Assembly (NCBI GenBank): GCA_028689735.1
Contig: JAQVCP010000011.1
Location: 1-64,000, forward strand
DNA from: Hespellia sp.
GTDB taxonomy: Bacteria > Bacillota > Clostridia > Lachnospirales > Lachnospiraceae
Reading direction: 5' to 3'
Length of the DNA stretch: 64,000 bases
Positions within the stretch are counted from its first letter, which is position 1; each line of letters opens with the position of its first letter. Positions 1 to 7,480 of the stretch are shown here, one piece after another. The notes under the pieces were generated by a model. It saw nothing but the letters and a program-made list of their open reading frames with translations. It did no database searches and was not told the origin of the DNA. A program made the position numbers and the translations under genes.

Positions 1-151
1 ACGGTTGGCAAAAAGTTAATTAGTTGAGGTAAACGTGGTGGACAGTATTTTATGTACAGAAAGTGTGAAATACTTATATATCAATGCTTTTAAACATGTG
101 ATACAGTCCACTACTAAAAATAAATCACGACATGTACGGAGGTGGAGGTTT

Positions 152-502
152 ATGACAATCAAAGAGTTTTTGAAGAAAGTAATTTTACCAGTAACCGTAG
201 CATGGATTCTTTGCATGCTCCTTGCTCCTGTGTGTACGGAAAATGGCGTGTGCGATTGGAGAAAGTTACTGCTGTTTGCAGGAATTCCATTTGGCATACA
301 TAAAATGTTCTTCCTGCTTGTTCCTAGTGGTTTCGATATTGGCGGCTCGATTGGTGTGGTCGTGTTCAATCTGTTGATCGGTGGCGTGATTGGGAGTGTG
401 ATATTGATATGGCGATTGTTTATGGCAGGTGTTTATCTGATTGTCGCAGTTGGCTCAGGCATTATGTGGATTGGACGGAGAATCAGAACAACATGCAGTT
501 AA
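152..502 (+). CDS. Small integral membrane protein of the transfer region (DUF6050-like)
   Basis: Predicted 116-aa protein. I chose the ATG at 152 over the upstream frame extension (from 35) because a strong ribosome site, GGAGGTGGAGG, lies at 139-148. At least three hydrophobic segments are visible: one near residues 8-25 (LPVTVAWILCML), a central one after a short charged loop, and a long C-terminal stretch ending in a basic tail (GRRIR). The size and layout resemble small membrane proteins (DUF6050, recalled from memory, tentative) found near the coupling-protein genes of Clostridia ICEs. It is followed after 13 bp by the next small element gene, so the two are probably co-transcribed. No catalytic motif is visible and the function is unknown; an accessory role at the conjugation channel is only an inference from position. 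Confidence 0.6.
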   Translation: MTIKEFLKKVILPVTVAWILCMLLAPVCTENGVCDWRKLLLFAGIPFGIHKMFFLLVPSGFDIGGSIGVVVFNLLIGGVIGSVILIWRLFMAGVYLIVAVGSGIMWIGRRIRTTCS

Positions 503-515
503 GGAGAGAGTGAAG

Positions 516-806
516 ATGAAGCAAAGTGAAATGGAGAAAATATTTTATGATGGTATTGCACCAGGCGAGATGTGCAATCCTAAGAAAAAAGAATATTGGG
601 ATACATTAAAACTGTACAATGTTCTGGAACAGGAATTTCGGGCACTGCTTACACCAGAGCAGATTCAAATGCTGGATGATTTTAAAGAATACCGAGGGAA
701 AATGGCAACTCTTGAAAATGAGGAACATTTTGTACAGGGCATAGCACTTGGAATCAGAATGACATCAGAAGCATTTGTAATGGGACAGTGTGAAGTTGAT
801 ACATAA
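516..806 (+). CDS. Small conserved ICE protein (DUF6809-like)
   Basis: A 96-aa acidic, soluble protein starting at ATG 516, preceded by AAGGAGAGAG at 501-510. The frame is open further upstream, but the upstream part overlaps the membrane protein gene and lacks a ribosome site. The sequence is mostly helical, with a central segment around residues 43-60 containing LTPEQIQMLDDF and a C-terminal VQGIALGIRMTSEAF stretch. This pattern fits small DUF6809-type proteins common in Firmicutes ICEs; the assignment is from memory and tentative. No signal peptide, membrane segment or catalytic motif is visible. The stop codon is followed within 4 bp by the first copy of the 25-bp palindrome. Confidence 0.55.
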   Translation: MKQSEMEKIFYDGIAPGEMCNPKKKEYWDTLKLYNVLEQEFRALLTPEQIQMLDDFKEYRGKMATLENEEHFVQGIALGIRMTSEAFVMGQCEVDT

Positions 807-809
807 AGA

Positions 810-834
810 ACTTTCCGACAAGTTGTCGGGAAGT
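810..834 (+). repeat. 25-bp palindromic repeat, copy 1 of 3
   Basis: A near-perfect inverted repeat centred on 822 with core CCGACAAGTTGTCGG and arms ACTTT/GGAAGT. The same 25-mer recurs at 3142-3166 and, in the opposite orientation, at 5739-5763. It lies directly after a stop codon. As RNA it would form a strong hairpin without a U tract, so it is either a processing or attenuation element or a DNA operator. Confidence 0.8.
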
Positions 835-872
835 GATAAAAACAGAATATAGCCAGAGAAATGGCACACAAG

Positions 873-901
873 GAGCAACCGGGAGACTGGCTGCTCTTTT
901 T
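873..901 (+). terminator. Rho-independent terminator-like hairpin
   Basis: The stem GAGCAACC (873-880) pairs with GGCTGCTC (889-896), with one mismatch, and is followed by a run of five T. It lies upstream of the GTG start chosen for the next gene. If that gene instead began at ATG 861, the terminator would fall inside its first codons. Confidence 0.65.
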
Positions 902-917
902 AACGGGAGGATGGAAA

Positions 918-1721
918 GTGAATGCAATAGGAATTGCTTTGATTAGCAGTTTGATAGGAATCTTCGTGTATTCGATGGCAGTTACCGGAAAGGCGGCTGA
1001 TCAAAGATTACGATGGATTACACAAAATAGTTTAGGGGGAAATTCCCAGACATTATTGGAGGATAAAATGGAATCACAACGAGAAATCATAAGAAAAATT
1101 GAAAAGGAAATGAAAAAGGGCAGTGCGCCACTTTGTTTTGAAGAAATGGGGTTTGGAGCAGATACTTATCATCTGGTAGAAAGTCATGCAAAATTGGATC
1201 AGCTACTGGATTACTTTTTTCGTAATGGTGAATATGCAGCATTGGCAGATCGCCAGATAAAGAGTAATGTCTATATGGACGCTGCCAGGAGAAACCCTAT
1301 ATTCCGAAGTGCAAAAAGTGAGCTGGATAGAAGAAATATGGAAGTGTCAGCAAAGCGGTGGATTAAGAAAAAGCATCCGACCTTTGATGGAGATGTGTAT
1401 GTGGAGAATGTTCGCTGCTTCTTTTCTTTACCAGAGGATAAAATAGAAAGATACAGGTGCACTGTGGATGGAGAACAGACAACAGCCATGATATTCAGTA
1501 AAAGGCATCTGGAAACACTGTATCTGCAATGCTTGATTAGCCGAAAAGAGGTAATGCAGCAAAAGGAATCTTTAGAAGGTCTTTCAGAAGTCTGTAACCA
1601 GATTTATCGGTTGGAGGACGTGGATGTGCTGTTCCAGTGTTTGATTATGGATAATATGCAGGAAGAGGATGGAAGGATTTATGCGCAGTTCAGTACGGTG
1701 TATATACTTTCAAAGGAATGA
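918..1721 (+). CDS. Membrane-anchored protein of unknown function, transfer region
   Basis: The proposed start is GTG 918, 7 bp after GGGAGG (905-910). An in-frame ATG at 861 exists but has no ribosome site and would place a terminator hairpin inside the coding sequence. From GTG the protein is 267 aa. It has one N-terminal membrane segment (IGIALISSLIGIFVYSMAV, about residues 4-22) followed by a soluble, mixed-charge domain rich in Lys/Glu. The long cytoplasmic or extracellular part contains no motif I recognise. It lies in the transfer region between the DUF6809-like gene and the DUF2971 gene. I cannot assign a function; a minor component of the conjugation machinery or a regulator are both possible. 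Confidence 0.5.
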   Translation: MNAIGIALISSLIGIFVYSMAVTGKAADQRLRWITQNSLGGNSQTLLEDKMESQREIIRKIEKEMKKGSAPLCFEEMGFGADTYHLVESHAKLDQLLDYFFRNGEYAALADRQIKSNVYMDAARRNPIFRSAKSELDRRNMEVSAKRWIKKKHPTFDGDVYVENVRCFFSLPEDKIERYRCTVDGEQTTAMIFSKRHLETLYLQCLISRKEVMQQKESLEGLSEVCNQIYRLEDVDVLFQCLIMDNMQEEDGRIYAQFSTVYILSKE

Positions 1722-1803
1722 AACATAACATAGATATGAGTCAGGAGATGGAGTATAATAAATTTATCCATTTTGGAATAATTACTTTAGGAGAATCATA
1801 CTT

Positions 1804-2775
1804 ATGGCGGATATAAAAAGAAGAAGTAAAGTGAAGTGCCCAGACAAGCTGTATAAATATTTTGGAAATACAAAATATGCATTAATGAGTATAAAAAAAG
1901 AAACGGTTCATCTTGATGAGGTGGAGTCTTTTAATGATCCGTTTGAATGTTACAACGAATCATTTTATATTTCAGATCCTAATTACTTTGGTTTAATACG
2001 GTTTATTGTCAATAAAAATAATTTGGTGGAAAGAGATCACGATTTATCAAACGAAGAGTTAAAGGAAGCGGTTAAAAAATCTTTGAATTTTGATATCTAT
2101 AATGAAATCATAAAATGTTTGAAAACAGATAGAAGTTTCATGAATCATATTTGTAGTGATTTTGCTTTTGATGAGAGTAAATGGGATTTGTTTATGTATT
2201 TATCTGACGAAATTCAAAAAAGAACTGAACCTTTGAAGCGGATTAAGAAAGAAATAGTTGTTGATTACTTTTGTAATAAATGGAGTTTGTTAAATTATAG
2301 AAACATGATTTTACAAGAGTTAACAGTAGACCGTTCTGGGAAAATTAAGAAGCAAGATAAAGGGCTTAAGGTATCCTGCTTTTCAGAGAAAAATGATTCG
2401 ATATTGATGTGGTCATATTATGGGAATAGTCATAAGGGGATTTGCGTGGAATATGATTTTACAGATGAAGAAAATAAAAATAAAATGTGTAAAGTCTTAT
2501 ACCGAAATGAGAGGGTGTTTACTTCGGATAATTGGTTTAGATTAAAGGCATTGTGTTGGAATCGTGAAAAAGAATGGAGATTATCTCAGATTCCACCAGT
2601 GTCTGAACCTAAAATTAAGATTAAAAATATCTATTTTGGAGTTAGATTTGATTATGCAAATGATGAGTATTATCAACAAATCGTATCCTGTGCGGAAAGC
2701 AGAGGGGTTGGTTTATACAAGACTATTCTAAACAATGAAAAGTATGAAGTTGAGTTTTATCCGCTCTATTCATAA
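1804..2775 (+). CDS. DUF2971 family protein, accessory gene
   Basis: A 323-aa soluble protein starting at ATG 1804 after TAGGAGA (1788-1794). It shows the DUF2971 signature: an N-terminal LYKYFGN, then FNDPFECYN, and a central SILMWSYYGNSHKGICVEYD followed near the C-terminus by KALCWNREKEWRL. The length is typical for the family. The family's biochemical activity is not established; members often occur in variable, defence-rich parts of genomes, so a phage-defence or toxin-like role is a guess. The gene is visibly richer in A/T than the flanking transfer genes and has its own untranslated spacers (82 and 87 bp). Both facts suggest a recent cargo insertion into the transfer operon. Confidence 0.75.
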   Translation: MADIKRRSKVKCPDKLYKYFGNTKYALMSIKKETVHLDEVESFNDPFECYNESFYISDPNYFGLIRFIVNKNNLVERDHDLSNEELKEAVKKSLNFDIYNEIIKCLKTDRSFMNHICSDFAFDESKWDLFMYLSDEIQKRTEPLKRIKKEIVVDYFCNKWSLLNYRNMILQELTVDRSGKIKKQDKGLKVSCFSEKNDSILMWSYYGNSHKGICVEYDFTDEENKNKMCKVLYRNERVFTSDNWFRLKALCWNREKEWRLSQIPPVSEPKIKIKNIYFGVRFDYANDEYYQQIVSCAESRGVGLYKTILNNEKYEVEFYPLYS

Positions 2776-2862
2776 TTATTATGAAAGAAAAACAGTCCAT
2801 TGTTAAAAGCATCATGTTAGGGTAGGCAATATTATAAATCAAATAAAAAGTGGGAAAGGTAC

Positions 2863-3063
2863 ATGGGTTCAAATAGTAAAATCTGCCCTAACTGTGGCAA
2901 AAAAATGAAACAGCAGTTCATAGGACTTCAACATTGTAAATGTGGTACAAGTTGGAAAAAGGACATGGGATTTTTTGAGCGTACACCGGATATGGTATTT
3001 GCTCTTGAAAGAAAACAGATTGGAAAGAACGTCAAAAATGTTCCGATCATCAAATACAATTAA
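2863..3063 (+). CDS. Small zinc-ribbon-like protein
   Basis: A 66-aa protein starting at ATG 2863 with GGGAAAGG just upstream. It contains a CPNC pair at residues 8-11 and a CKC pair near residues 26-28, the layout of a small treble-clef or zinc ribbon. The remainder is basic and hydrophilic. Small proteins of this kind are usual in ICE transfer regions, but their role is unknown. It is followed 22 bp later by a strong terminator (3086-3129), so it ends a transcription unit or an attenuated segment. Cysteine-mediated metal binding is inferred from the pairs alone. Confidence 0.55.
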   Translation: MGSNSKICPNCGKKMKQQFIGLQHCKCGTSWKKDMGFFERTPDMVFALERKQIGKNVKNVPIIKYN

Positions 3064-3085
3064 ATATTGTAAGTAACAGCAACAC

Positions 3086-3129
3086 AGCCGATTGGTTTTA
3101 TCAGAAATGAAAAAATCAATCGGCTTTTT
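3086..3129 (+). terminator. Rho-independent terminator
   Basis: The inverted repeat AGCCGATTGG / TCAATCGGCT forms the stem and is followed by TTTTT. It lies between the zinc-ribbon-like gene and the second copy of the 25-bp palindrome. Confidence 0.8.
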
Positions 3130-3141
3130 GTCGTTTTAGGA

Positions 3142-3166
3142 ACTTTCCGACAAGTTGTCGGGAAGT
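3142..3166 (+). repeat. 25-bp palindromic repeat, copy 2 of 3
   Basis: Identical to copy 1 (core CCGACAAGTTGTCGG). It ends 6 bp before an AAAGGAG ribosome site that serves a 12-codon ORF. Confidence 0.8.
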
Positions 3167-3180
3167 AGAAAGGAGACACT

Positions 3181-3219
3181 ATGAAATTAGTTATTTACCA
3201 TCTGCTGATTCCACCATAG
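3181..3219 (+). CDS. Possible 12-aa leader peptide
   Basis: ATG at 3181 preceded by AAAGGAG, encoding MKLVIYHLLIPP and a stop. It sits between palindrome copy 2 and the pcfB-like gene, 34 bp upstream of its TTG start. The good ribosome site and the parallel with the 16-codon ORF after copy 3 make translation plausible. There is no protein-level evidence beyond this. Confidence 0.35.
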   Translation: MKLVIYHLLIPP

Positions 3220-3253
3220 GGGATATTGGCAGAAAGAAAGGAGGTCATGCAGA

Positions 3254-3736
3254 TTGGAGGAAGAAGTAACACAAAAAACGATTGCTCTGACAATGAAGGC
3301 GGGCAGGCTGACTGCGCAGGTTCTAAAGGAAGCATTGCGAAAGTATCTGGCAGCACAAAGGCAGAAAACAAAGAATCCCTATGCACAGGGAAAGCAGTCG
3401 GTCAAGAAGCTGGTAGGGCAAAATGCGGGAGTTTCCAATATTGAAATCAATGATGGAAATATTAAGTCTTTTGAGCGAGTAGCCAAAAAGTATGGAATTG
3501 ACTATGCAGTAAAAAAAGACAGATCGGTAACCCCGCCAAAGTACCTGGTGTTTTTCAAAGGCAGAGACACAGATGCACTAAATCAGGCTTTTAAGGAGTA
3601 TGTCGGAAAGCAGATGCAGAAGAAACACCAGCCTTCCATCCGAAGACAACTTGCTTACTTCAAGGAAATGATCGCAAAAGGTAAGAATCGGGAGCGGGCA
3701 AGAGAACATCAGAAAGACAGGGGGCAGAGCTTATGA
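3254..3736 (+). CDS. PcfB family (DUF3801) conjugation accessory protein
   Basis: A 160-aa protein starting with TTG 3254, 9 bp after GAAAGGAGGT (3236-3245). It matches the PcfB/DUF3801 family in size, in its N-terminal EEVTQKTIALTMKAGRLTA segment, and in the conserved ISNFERVAKKYGIDYAVKKD-like middle (here IKSFERVAKKYGIDYAVKKD, about residues 71-90). PcfB-type proteins are partners of VirD4 coupling proteins in Gram-positive conjugation. The gene overlaps the following coupling-protein gene by 4 bp (ATGA), which implies translational coupling. The C-terminal third is strongly basic, which suits nucleic-acid or relaxosome contact. Function rests on family and position. Confidence 0.85.
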   Translation: MEEEVTQKTIALTMKAGRLTAQVLKEALRKYLAAQRQKTKNPYAQGKQSVKKLVGQNAGVSNIEINDGNIKSFERVAKKYGIDYAVKKDRSVTPPKYLVFFKGRDTDALNQAFKEYVGKQMQKKHQPSIRRQLAYFKEMIAKGKNRERAREHQKDRGQSL

Positions 3737-5724
3737 CAGGAAAAGAGATAAGAAAGCCAGTTGGCAAATCCAGTCAGAGTAAAGCCCACCCAAAGCGAGC
3801 TGCACCAAAGAAAAGGACAGTGAAACACGCAGTTACAATTCCAGCAGACAGTATTCCAGGCAAGATACTGGCAGATGTGAAAGGCATCGTACAGGATAAA
3901 ACAGATCAGATGAAACAGGCTGACAAAAAGAAGTTCTTTCTGCTCAATTTCCCTTATGTGCTGTTTGCTTATTTTATCAACAAAATTGTGTGGCTGTATC
4001 GTATCAGCGTGGGAGCAACAGGCATAGATAAGGTGATGGAAACACTGAATCACTTTGAGCGTGCTTTTGAAAATCCATTGCCGAGCTTTTATTACATGGA
4101 TCTGCTCTATGGAATTGCTGGCGGTATTGCAGTGAAACTGGTGGTCTATTATAGGGCGAAAAATGCTAAGAAGTATCGGCAGGGCGTGGAGTATGGTTCC
4201 GCTAGATGGGGAACAGAAAAGGATATCAAGCCTTATATTGATCCCGTGTTTGAAAATAACATCATTCTGACAGAGACAGAACGGTTGATGATGTCTGGCA
4301 GACCCAAAGAACCAAAGTATGCAAGAAATAAAAATGTACTGGTCATCGGTGGTTCTGGTTCGGGTAAGACAAGATTCTTTGTAAAGCCGAACATCATGCA
4401 GATGCACTGCTCCTATGTAGTCACTGATCCAAAAGGAACCGTGCTTGTGGAAGTTGGGAAGATGCTTGCGAAAGGAAATCCGGCAACAGACGAAAATGGT
4501 AACATCATTCGGGATAAGCAGGGAAAGATTGTATATGAGCCTTATAACATCAAGGTGCTTAATACCATCAATTTCAAAAAATCCATGCATTACAATCCCT
4601 TTGTTTACATCCGTTCCGAAAAAGATATCCTGAAACTTGTAACAACTATCATCGCAAACACCAAAGGCGAAGGTCAGCAGTCCAGTGAAGATTTTTGGGT
4701 GAAGGCCGAGAAATTGTACTATTGTGCGCTGATCGGTTACATCTGGTACGAAGGTAGAGAGGAAGAAAAGAACTTTATTACACTTTTGGAACTGATCAAT
4801 GCATCCGAAGCCAGAGAAGATGATGAAGAATTTAAGAATCCAGTGGATTTGATGTTTGATGAACTGGAAGAGAAAGATCCAGAACACTTTGCAGTAAAGC
4901 AGTATAAGAAATACAAACTTGCTGCAGGAAAGACAGCAAAATCTATTTTGATTAGCTGTGGTGCGAGACTTGCACCATTTGATATTAAAGAACTGCGGGA
5001 TTTGATGAGCTACGATGAATTGGAATTGGATTTGTTAGGGGATAGAAAGACAGCACTGTTTGTCATTATCTCCGATACCGATGATACATTCAACTTTGTA
5101 GTATCTATCATGTATACCCAGTTATTTAATCTGCTCTGTGACAGGGCGGATGATGTCTATGATGGAAGACTGCCGATCCATGTACGCTGCTTACTTGATG
5201 AGTTCGCGAATATCGGACAGATTCCAAAGTTTGAGAAGCTGATTGCTACCATCCGTAGCAGGGAAATATCGGCTTCTATTATTTTGCAGTCAAAGAGCCA
5301 GTTAAAGGCGATTTATAAGGATAACGCTGACACAATCGAAGGCAATTGCGATACCACCATATTCCTGGGAGGAAAAGAGAAAACGACATTGAAAGACATG
5401 TCGGAAATACTGGGTAAAGAGACAATTGACCTTTATAATACCTCGGATACCAGAGGTTCACAGCGTTCTTATGGACTGAATTACCAAAAGACTGGCAAGG
5501 AACTCATGAGCCAGGATGAAATCGCAGTCATGGATGGCGGGAAATGTATCATGCAGCTTAGAGGTGTGAGACCTTTTTTCTCAAACAAATATGATATTAC
5601 GAAGCACAAGCAGTACAGATACCTGTCTGACTATGACAAGAAGAATCGCTTTGATATTGAGAAATATCTTAGCACAAAACTCGTATTGAAGCCGGATGAT
5701 GAGGTGGAGGTTTACGAGATGTAA
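3733..5724 (+). CDS. VirD4/TraG-type coupling ATPase
   Basis: A 663-aa type IV coupling protein that links the relaxosome to the secretion channel. The start at ATG 3733 overlaps the pcfB-like stop. A basic N-terminus precedes two hydrophobic segments (about residues 75-95 and 125-140, YGIAGGIAVKLVVYY). The Walker A motif GGSGSGKTR is at residues 206-214, and the Walker B motif CLLDEF has its Asp at about 489, within the usual TraG arrangement (LLDEFANIG). The downstream segment SASIILQSKSQL (from about residue 512) and the GNCDTTIFLGG region are typical of the family. Length is normal. It acts at the inner membrane and powers substrate docking. Confidence 0.95.
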   Translation: MTGKEIRKPVGKSSQSKAHPKRAAPKKRTVKHAVTIPADSIPGKILADVKGIVQDKTDQMKQADKKKFFLLNFPYVLFAYFINKIVWLYRISVGATGIDKVMETLNHFERAFENPLPSFYYMDLLYGIAGGIAVKLVVYYRAKNAKKYRQGVEYGSARWGTEKDIKPYIDPVFENNIILTETERLMMSGRPKEPKYARNKNVLVIGGSGSGKTRFFVKPNIMQMHCSYVVTDPKGTVLVEVGKMLAKGNPATDENGNIIRDKQGKIVYEPYNIKVLNTINFKKSMHYNPFVYIRSEKDILKLVTTIIANTKGEGQQSSEDFWVKAEKLYYCALIGYIWYEGREEEKNFITLLELINASEAREDDEEFKNPVDLMFDELEEKDPEHFAVKQYKKYKLAAGKTAKSILISCGARLAPFDIKELRDLMSYDELELDLLGDRKTALFVIISDTDDTFNFVVSIMYTQLFNLLCDRADDVYDGRLPIHVRCLLDEFANIGQIPKFEKLIATIRSREISASIILQSKSQLKAIYKDNADTIEGNCDTTIFLGGKEKTTLKDMSEILGKETIDLYNTSDTRGSQRSYGLNYQKTGKELMSQDEIAVMDGGKCIMQLRGVRPFFSNKYDITKHKQYRYLSDYDKKNRFDIEKYLSTKLVLKPDDEVEVYEM

Positions 5725-5738
5725 CCTATTAATCAAGA

Positions 5739-5763
5739 ACTTCCCGACAAGTTGTCGGAAAGT
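5739..5763 (+). repeat. 25-bp palindromic repeat, copy 3 of 3 (inverted)
   Basis: The same palindrome as at 810 and 3142, read in the opposite orientation (ACTTCCC... ...GGAAAGT) but keeping the CCGACAAGTTGTCGG core. It follows the coupling-protein stop by 14 bp and runs straight into a GGAGGAAAG ribosome site. Confidence 0.8.
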
Positions 5764-5777
5764 GGAGGAAAGAAGCA

Positions 5778-5828
5778 ATGCAATCTGATTGGAAAAAAAG
5801 AACAACCGATACCCATCGTCGAAAATGA
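5778..5828 (+). CDS. Possible 16-aa leader peptide upstream of Maff2 gene
   Basis: ATG 5778 has a near-ideal ribosome site (GTGGAGGAAAG, 5762-5772) and encodes the basic peptide MQSDWKKRTTDTHRRK before TGA 5826. A hairpin (CCGATAC 5806-5812 with GTATCGG 5831-5837) overlaps its end, and a terminator follows at 5867-5905. The arrangement resembles a translated leader controlling read-through into the transfer genes; this is inference. Confidence 0.4.
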   Translation: MQSDWKKRTTDTHRRK

Positions 5829-5866
5829 AAGTATCGGCTGTCACTCATAGGACTTTCCAAAAGGAT

Positions 5867-5905
5867 AAATCCTGCCCTTATTTTACCACAGAGGGCAGGA
5901 TTTTT
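5867..5905 (+). terminator. Rho-independent terminator upstream of the Maff2 gene
   Basis: AAATCCTGCCCT (5867-5878) pairs with AGGGCAGGATTT (5892-5903) and is followed by T residues. It lies inside the transfer operon between the coupling protein and the channel genes. Confidence 0.8.
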
Positions 5906-5947
5906 ATAGCCATTATCTTTCCATTTAGGAAAAAGAAAGGACTTATT

Positions 5948-6163
5948 ATGGGATTTTTTACTACAGCAATTACCACATTAAAGACACTGGTGTGTGCCAT
6001 CGGTGCAGGGCTTGCCGCATGGGGTGTTATCAACCTTTTAGAAGGCTATGGAAATGACAATCCGGGGGCAAAGAGCCAGGGCATCAAGCAGTTAATGGCG
6101 GGCGGTGGCATTGTGTTGATCGGAATCAATCTGATTCCGCAGTTATCAACATTGTTTAGTTAA
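5948..6163 (+). CDS. Maff2 family small membrane protein
   Basis: A 71-aa protein starting at ATG 5948 after AAAGGA; the upstream in-frame extension runs through the terminator and is rejected. It has two hydrophobic helices (residues about 5-26, including LVCAIGAGLAAWGVINLL, and 50-66, GGIVLIGINLIP) joined by a Gly/Asp/Asn-rich loop with QGIKQLMAGG. This is the Maff2 pattern seen immediately upstream of the VirB6-like gene in Clostridia conjugative transposons. Size and topology are reminiscent of VirB2-like pilin subunits, but that role is not proven. Only 4 bp separate it from the next gene. Confidence 0.85.
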   Translation: MGFFTTAITTLKTLVCAIGAGLAAWGVINLLEGYGNDNPGAKSQGIKQLMAGGGIVLIGINLIPQLSTLFS

Positions 6164-6167
6164 TCGA

Positions 6168-7040
6168 ATGTCAGGGATTATTGAAAAAATAACTGATTTC
6201 ATAAAGGAACTTCTGCTTGGGTGGATTTCGTCGAACCTGGAAACCATGTTTACGGATGTGAATACCAAAGTCGGAACTATTGCAGCGGAAGTAGGCAAGA
6301 CACCCCAAAGTTGGAACAGTGGCATTTTCTCCATGATTAAAAATCTGTCGGACAGTGTCATTGTCCCCATTGCGGGAATGATTATCACGTTTGTCCTGTG
6401 CTATGAACTGATTTCCATGATTATGGAAAAGAACAACATGCACGATATGGACACATTCATGTTCTTTAAGTACATCTTCAAGATGTGGGTGGCGGTCTAT
6501 CTGGTCACACATACCTTTGATATTGCGATGGCAATTTTTGACGTGGCAAATCATGTGGTAGCCAGTGCCGGAGGTGTCATAAATGGTGCGGCGAGCATCG
6601 ATGTGGCAGAAACCCTAAAAACGGTTCTGGAGAGTGCATCGGAATCTATGGAAATAGGGGAGCTGCTTGGACTGGGACTTGAAACCATGATAGTCAGCCT
6701 TTGTATGAAAATCATATCCGTCCTGATCACCGTCATTTTATATGGACGAATGATTGAGATTTACCTTTATGTATCAGTGTCTCCGATACCATTTGCCACC
6801 TTTACCAACCGGGAATGGGGCAGTATCGGACAGAATTATGTCAGGGCATTACTGGCATTAGGCTTCCAGGGATTTTTCATGATGGTATGCGTGGCAATCT
6901 ATGCGGTGCTGGTAAACAGCATTACCGTAGCAGACAACATCCATACTGCTATCTGGTCAGTGGCAGCCTATACCGTTATCTTATGTTTCAGCCTGTTTAA
7001 GACAGGATCACTATCAAAATCAATCTTTAACGCACATTAG
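6168..7040 (+). CDS. VirB6/TrbL-like polytopic channel protein
   Basis: A 290-aa integral membrane protein starting at ATG 6168, only 4 bp after the Maff2 stop and with no clear ribosome site, so translation is probably coupled. An amphipathic N-terminus is followed by about six hydrophobic segments, for example VIVPIAGMIITFVLCYELI (about 63-81), MKIISVLITVILYGRM, GFQGFFMMVCVAIYAVLV and the last near residues 265-280. The SVSPIPFATF segment after the central helices is a feature of the CD1112-type VirB6-like family of CTn elements. It is predicted to form part of the inner-membrane channel of the type IV secretion system. Confidence 0.85.
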   Translation: MSGIIEKITDFIKELLLGWISSNLETMFTDVNTKVGTIAAEVGKTPQSWNSGIFSMIKNLSDSVIVPIAGMIITFVLCYELISMIMEKNNMHDMDTFMFFKYIFKMWVAVYLVTHTFDIAMAIFDVANHVVASAGGVINGAASIDVAETLKTVLESASESMEIGELLGLGLETMIVSLCMKIISVLITVILYGRMIEIYLYVSVSPIPFATFTNREWGSIGQNYVRALLALGFQGFFMMVCVAIYAVLVNSITVADNIHTAIWSVAAYTVILCFSLFKTGSLSKSIFNAH

Positions 7041-7051
7041 GAGGGAGCGCT

Positions 7052-7480
7052 ATGGCATATGTACCAGTGCCCAAAGACTTATCAAAGGTCAAAACTAAAG
7101 TGGCACTTAATTTAACAAAAAGACAGCTTATCTGCTTTTCCCTTGGAGGGCTTTGCGGATTGCCAGTCTACTTTTTAACAAAATCAGCAATCGGAACGGA
7201 TGTGGCAGCGACTTTGATGGTCATTTTGATGCTGCCATTTTTCTTTTTCGCAATGTATGAAAAAGATGGGTTTCCAGCAGAAAAGATATTGCTGCATATC
7301 ATCAATCAGAAATTCAGACGTCCTGGAATCAGGGCATATCAGTCTGAAAATATGTATGACCGATGGATGGAGCTAAGAAAAATAGAGAAAGAAGGTGCAA
7401 GGCTTGAGAAGAAAGCAAGAGAAGCCAAAGAAGCGAGAAGAATCTTCCGTTTTCCGAAAAAGGCAGACCGCAAGAAGTAA
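7052..7480 (+). CDS. PrgI family membrane protein (VirB3-like)
   Basis: A 142-aa protein starting at ATG 7052 after AGGAGGGAG. The N-terminal MAYVPVPKDLSKVKTKVALN followed by LTKRQLICFSLGGL is diagnostic of PrgI. Two adjacent membrane helices (about residues 29-46 and 50-70) are followed by a long basic cytoplasmic tail with KIEKEGARLEKKAREAK. PrgI proteins sit next to the VirB4 ATPase and are functional analogues of VirB3. The 3' end overlaps the upstream reaches of the VirB4 frame by up to 86 bp. Confidence 0.9.
   Translation: MAYVPVPKDLSKVKTKVALNLTKRQLICFSLGGLCGLPVYFLTKSAIGTDVAATLMVILMLPFFFFAMYEKDGFPAEKILLHIINQKFRRPGIRAYQSENMYDRWMELRKIEKEGARLEKKAREAKEARRIFRFPKKADRKK

Noticed and set aside
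1..151. Search for a promoter or attachment site at the left edge
   Set aside because: No clear -35/-10 pair, repeat or att-like sequence; the window starts inside the element.
3226..3444. Plus-strand frame overlapping the pcfB-like gene
   Set aside because: Low-complexity Gly/Lys/Ser-rich, starts at a TTG without a site, and the overlapping PcfB frame is clearly the real one.
3709..4887. 392-codon open frame on the minus strand
   Set aside because: It lies entirely opposite the VirD4 coupling protein gene, has no ribosome site or family resemblance, and its Cys/His/Phe-rich composition is that of an antisense shadow.
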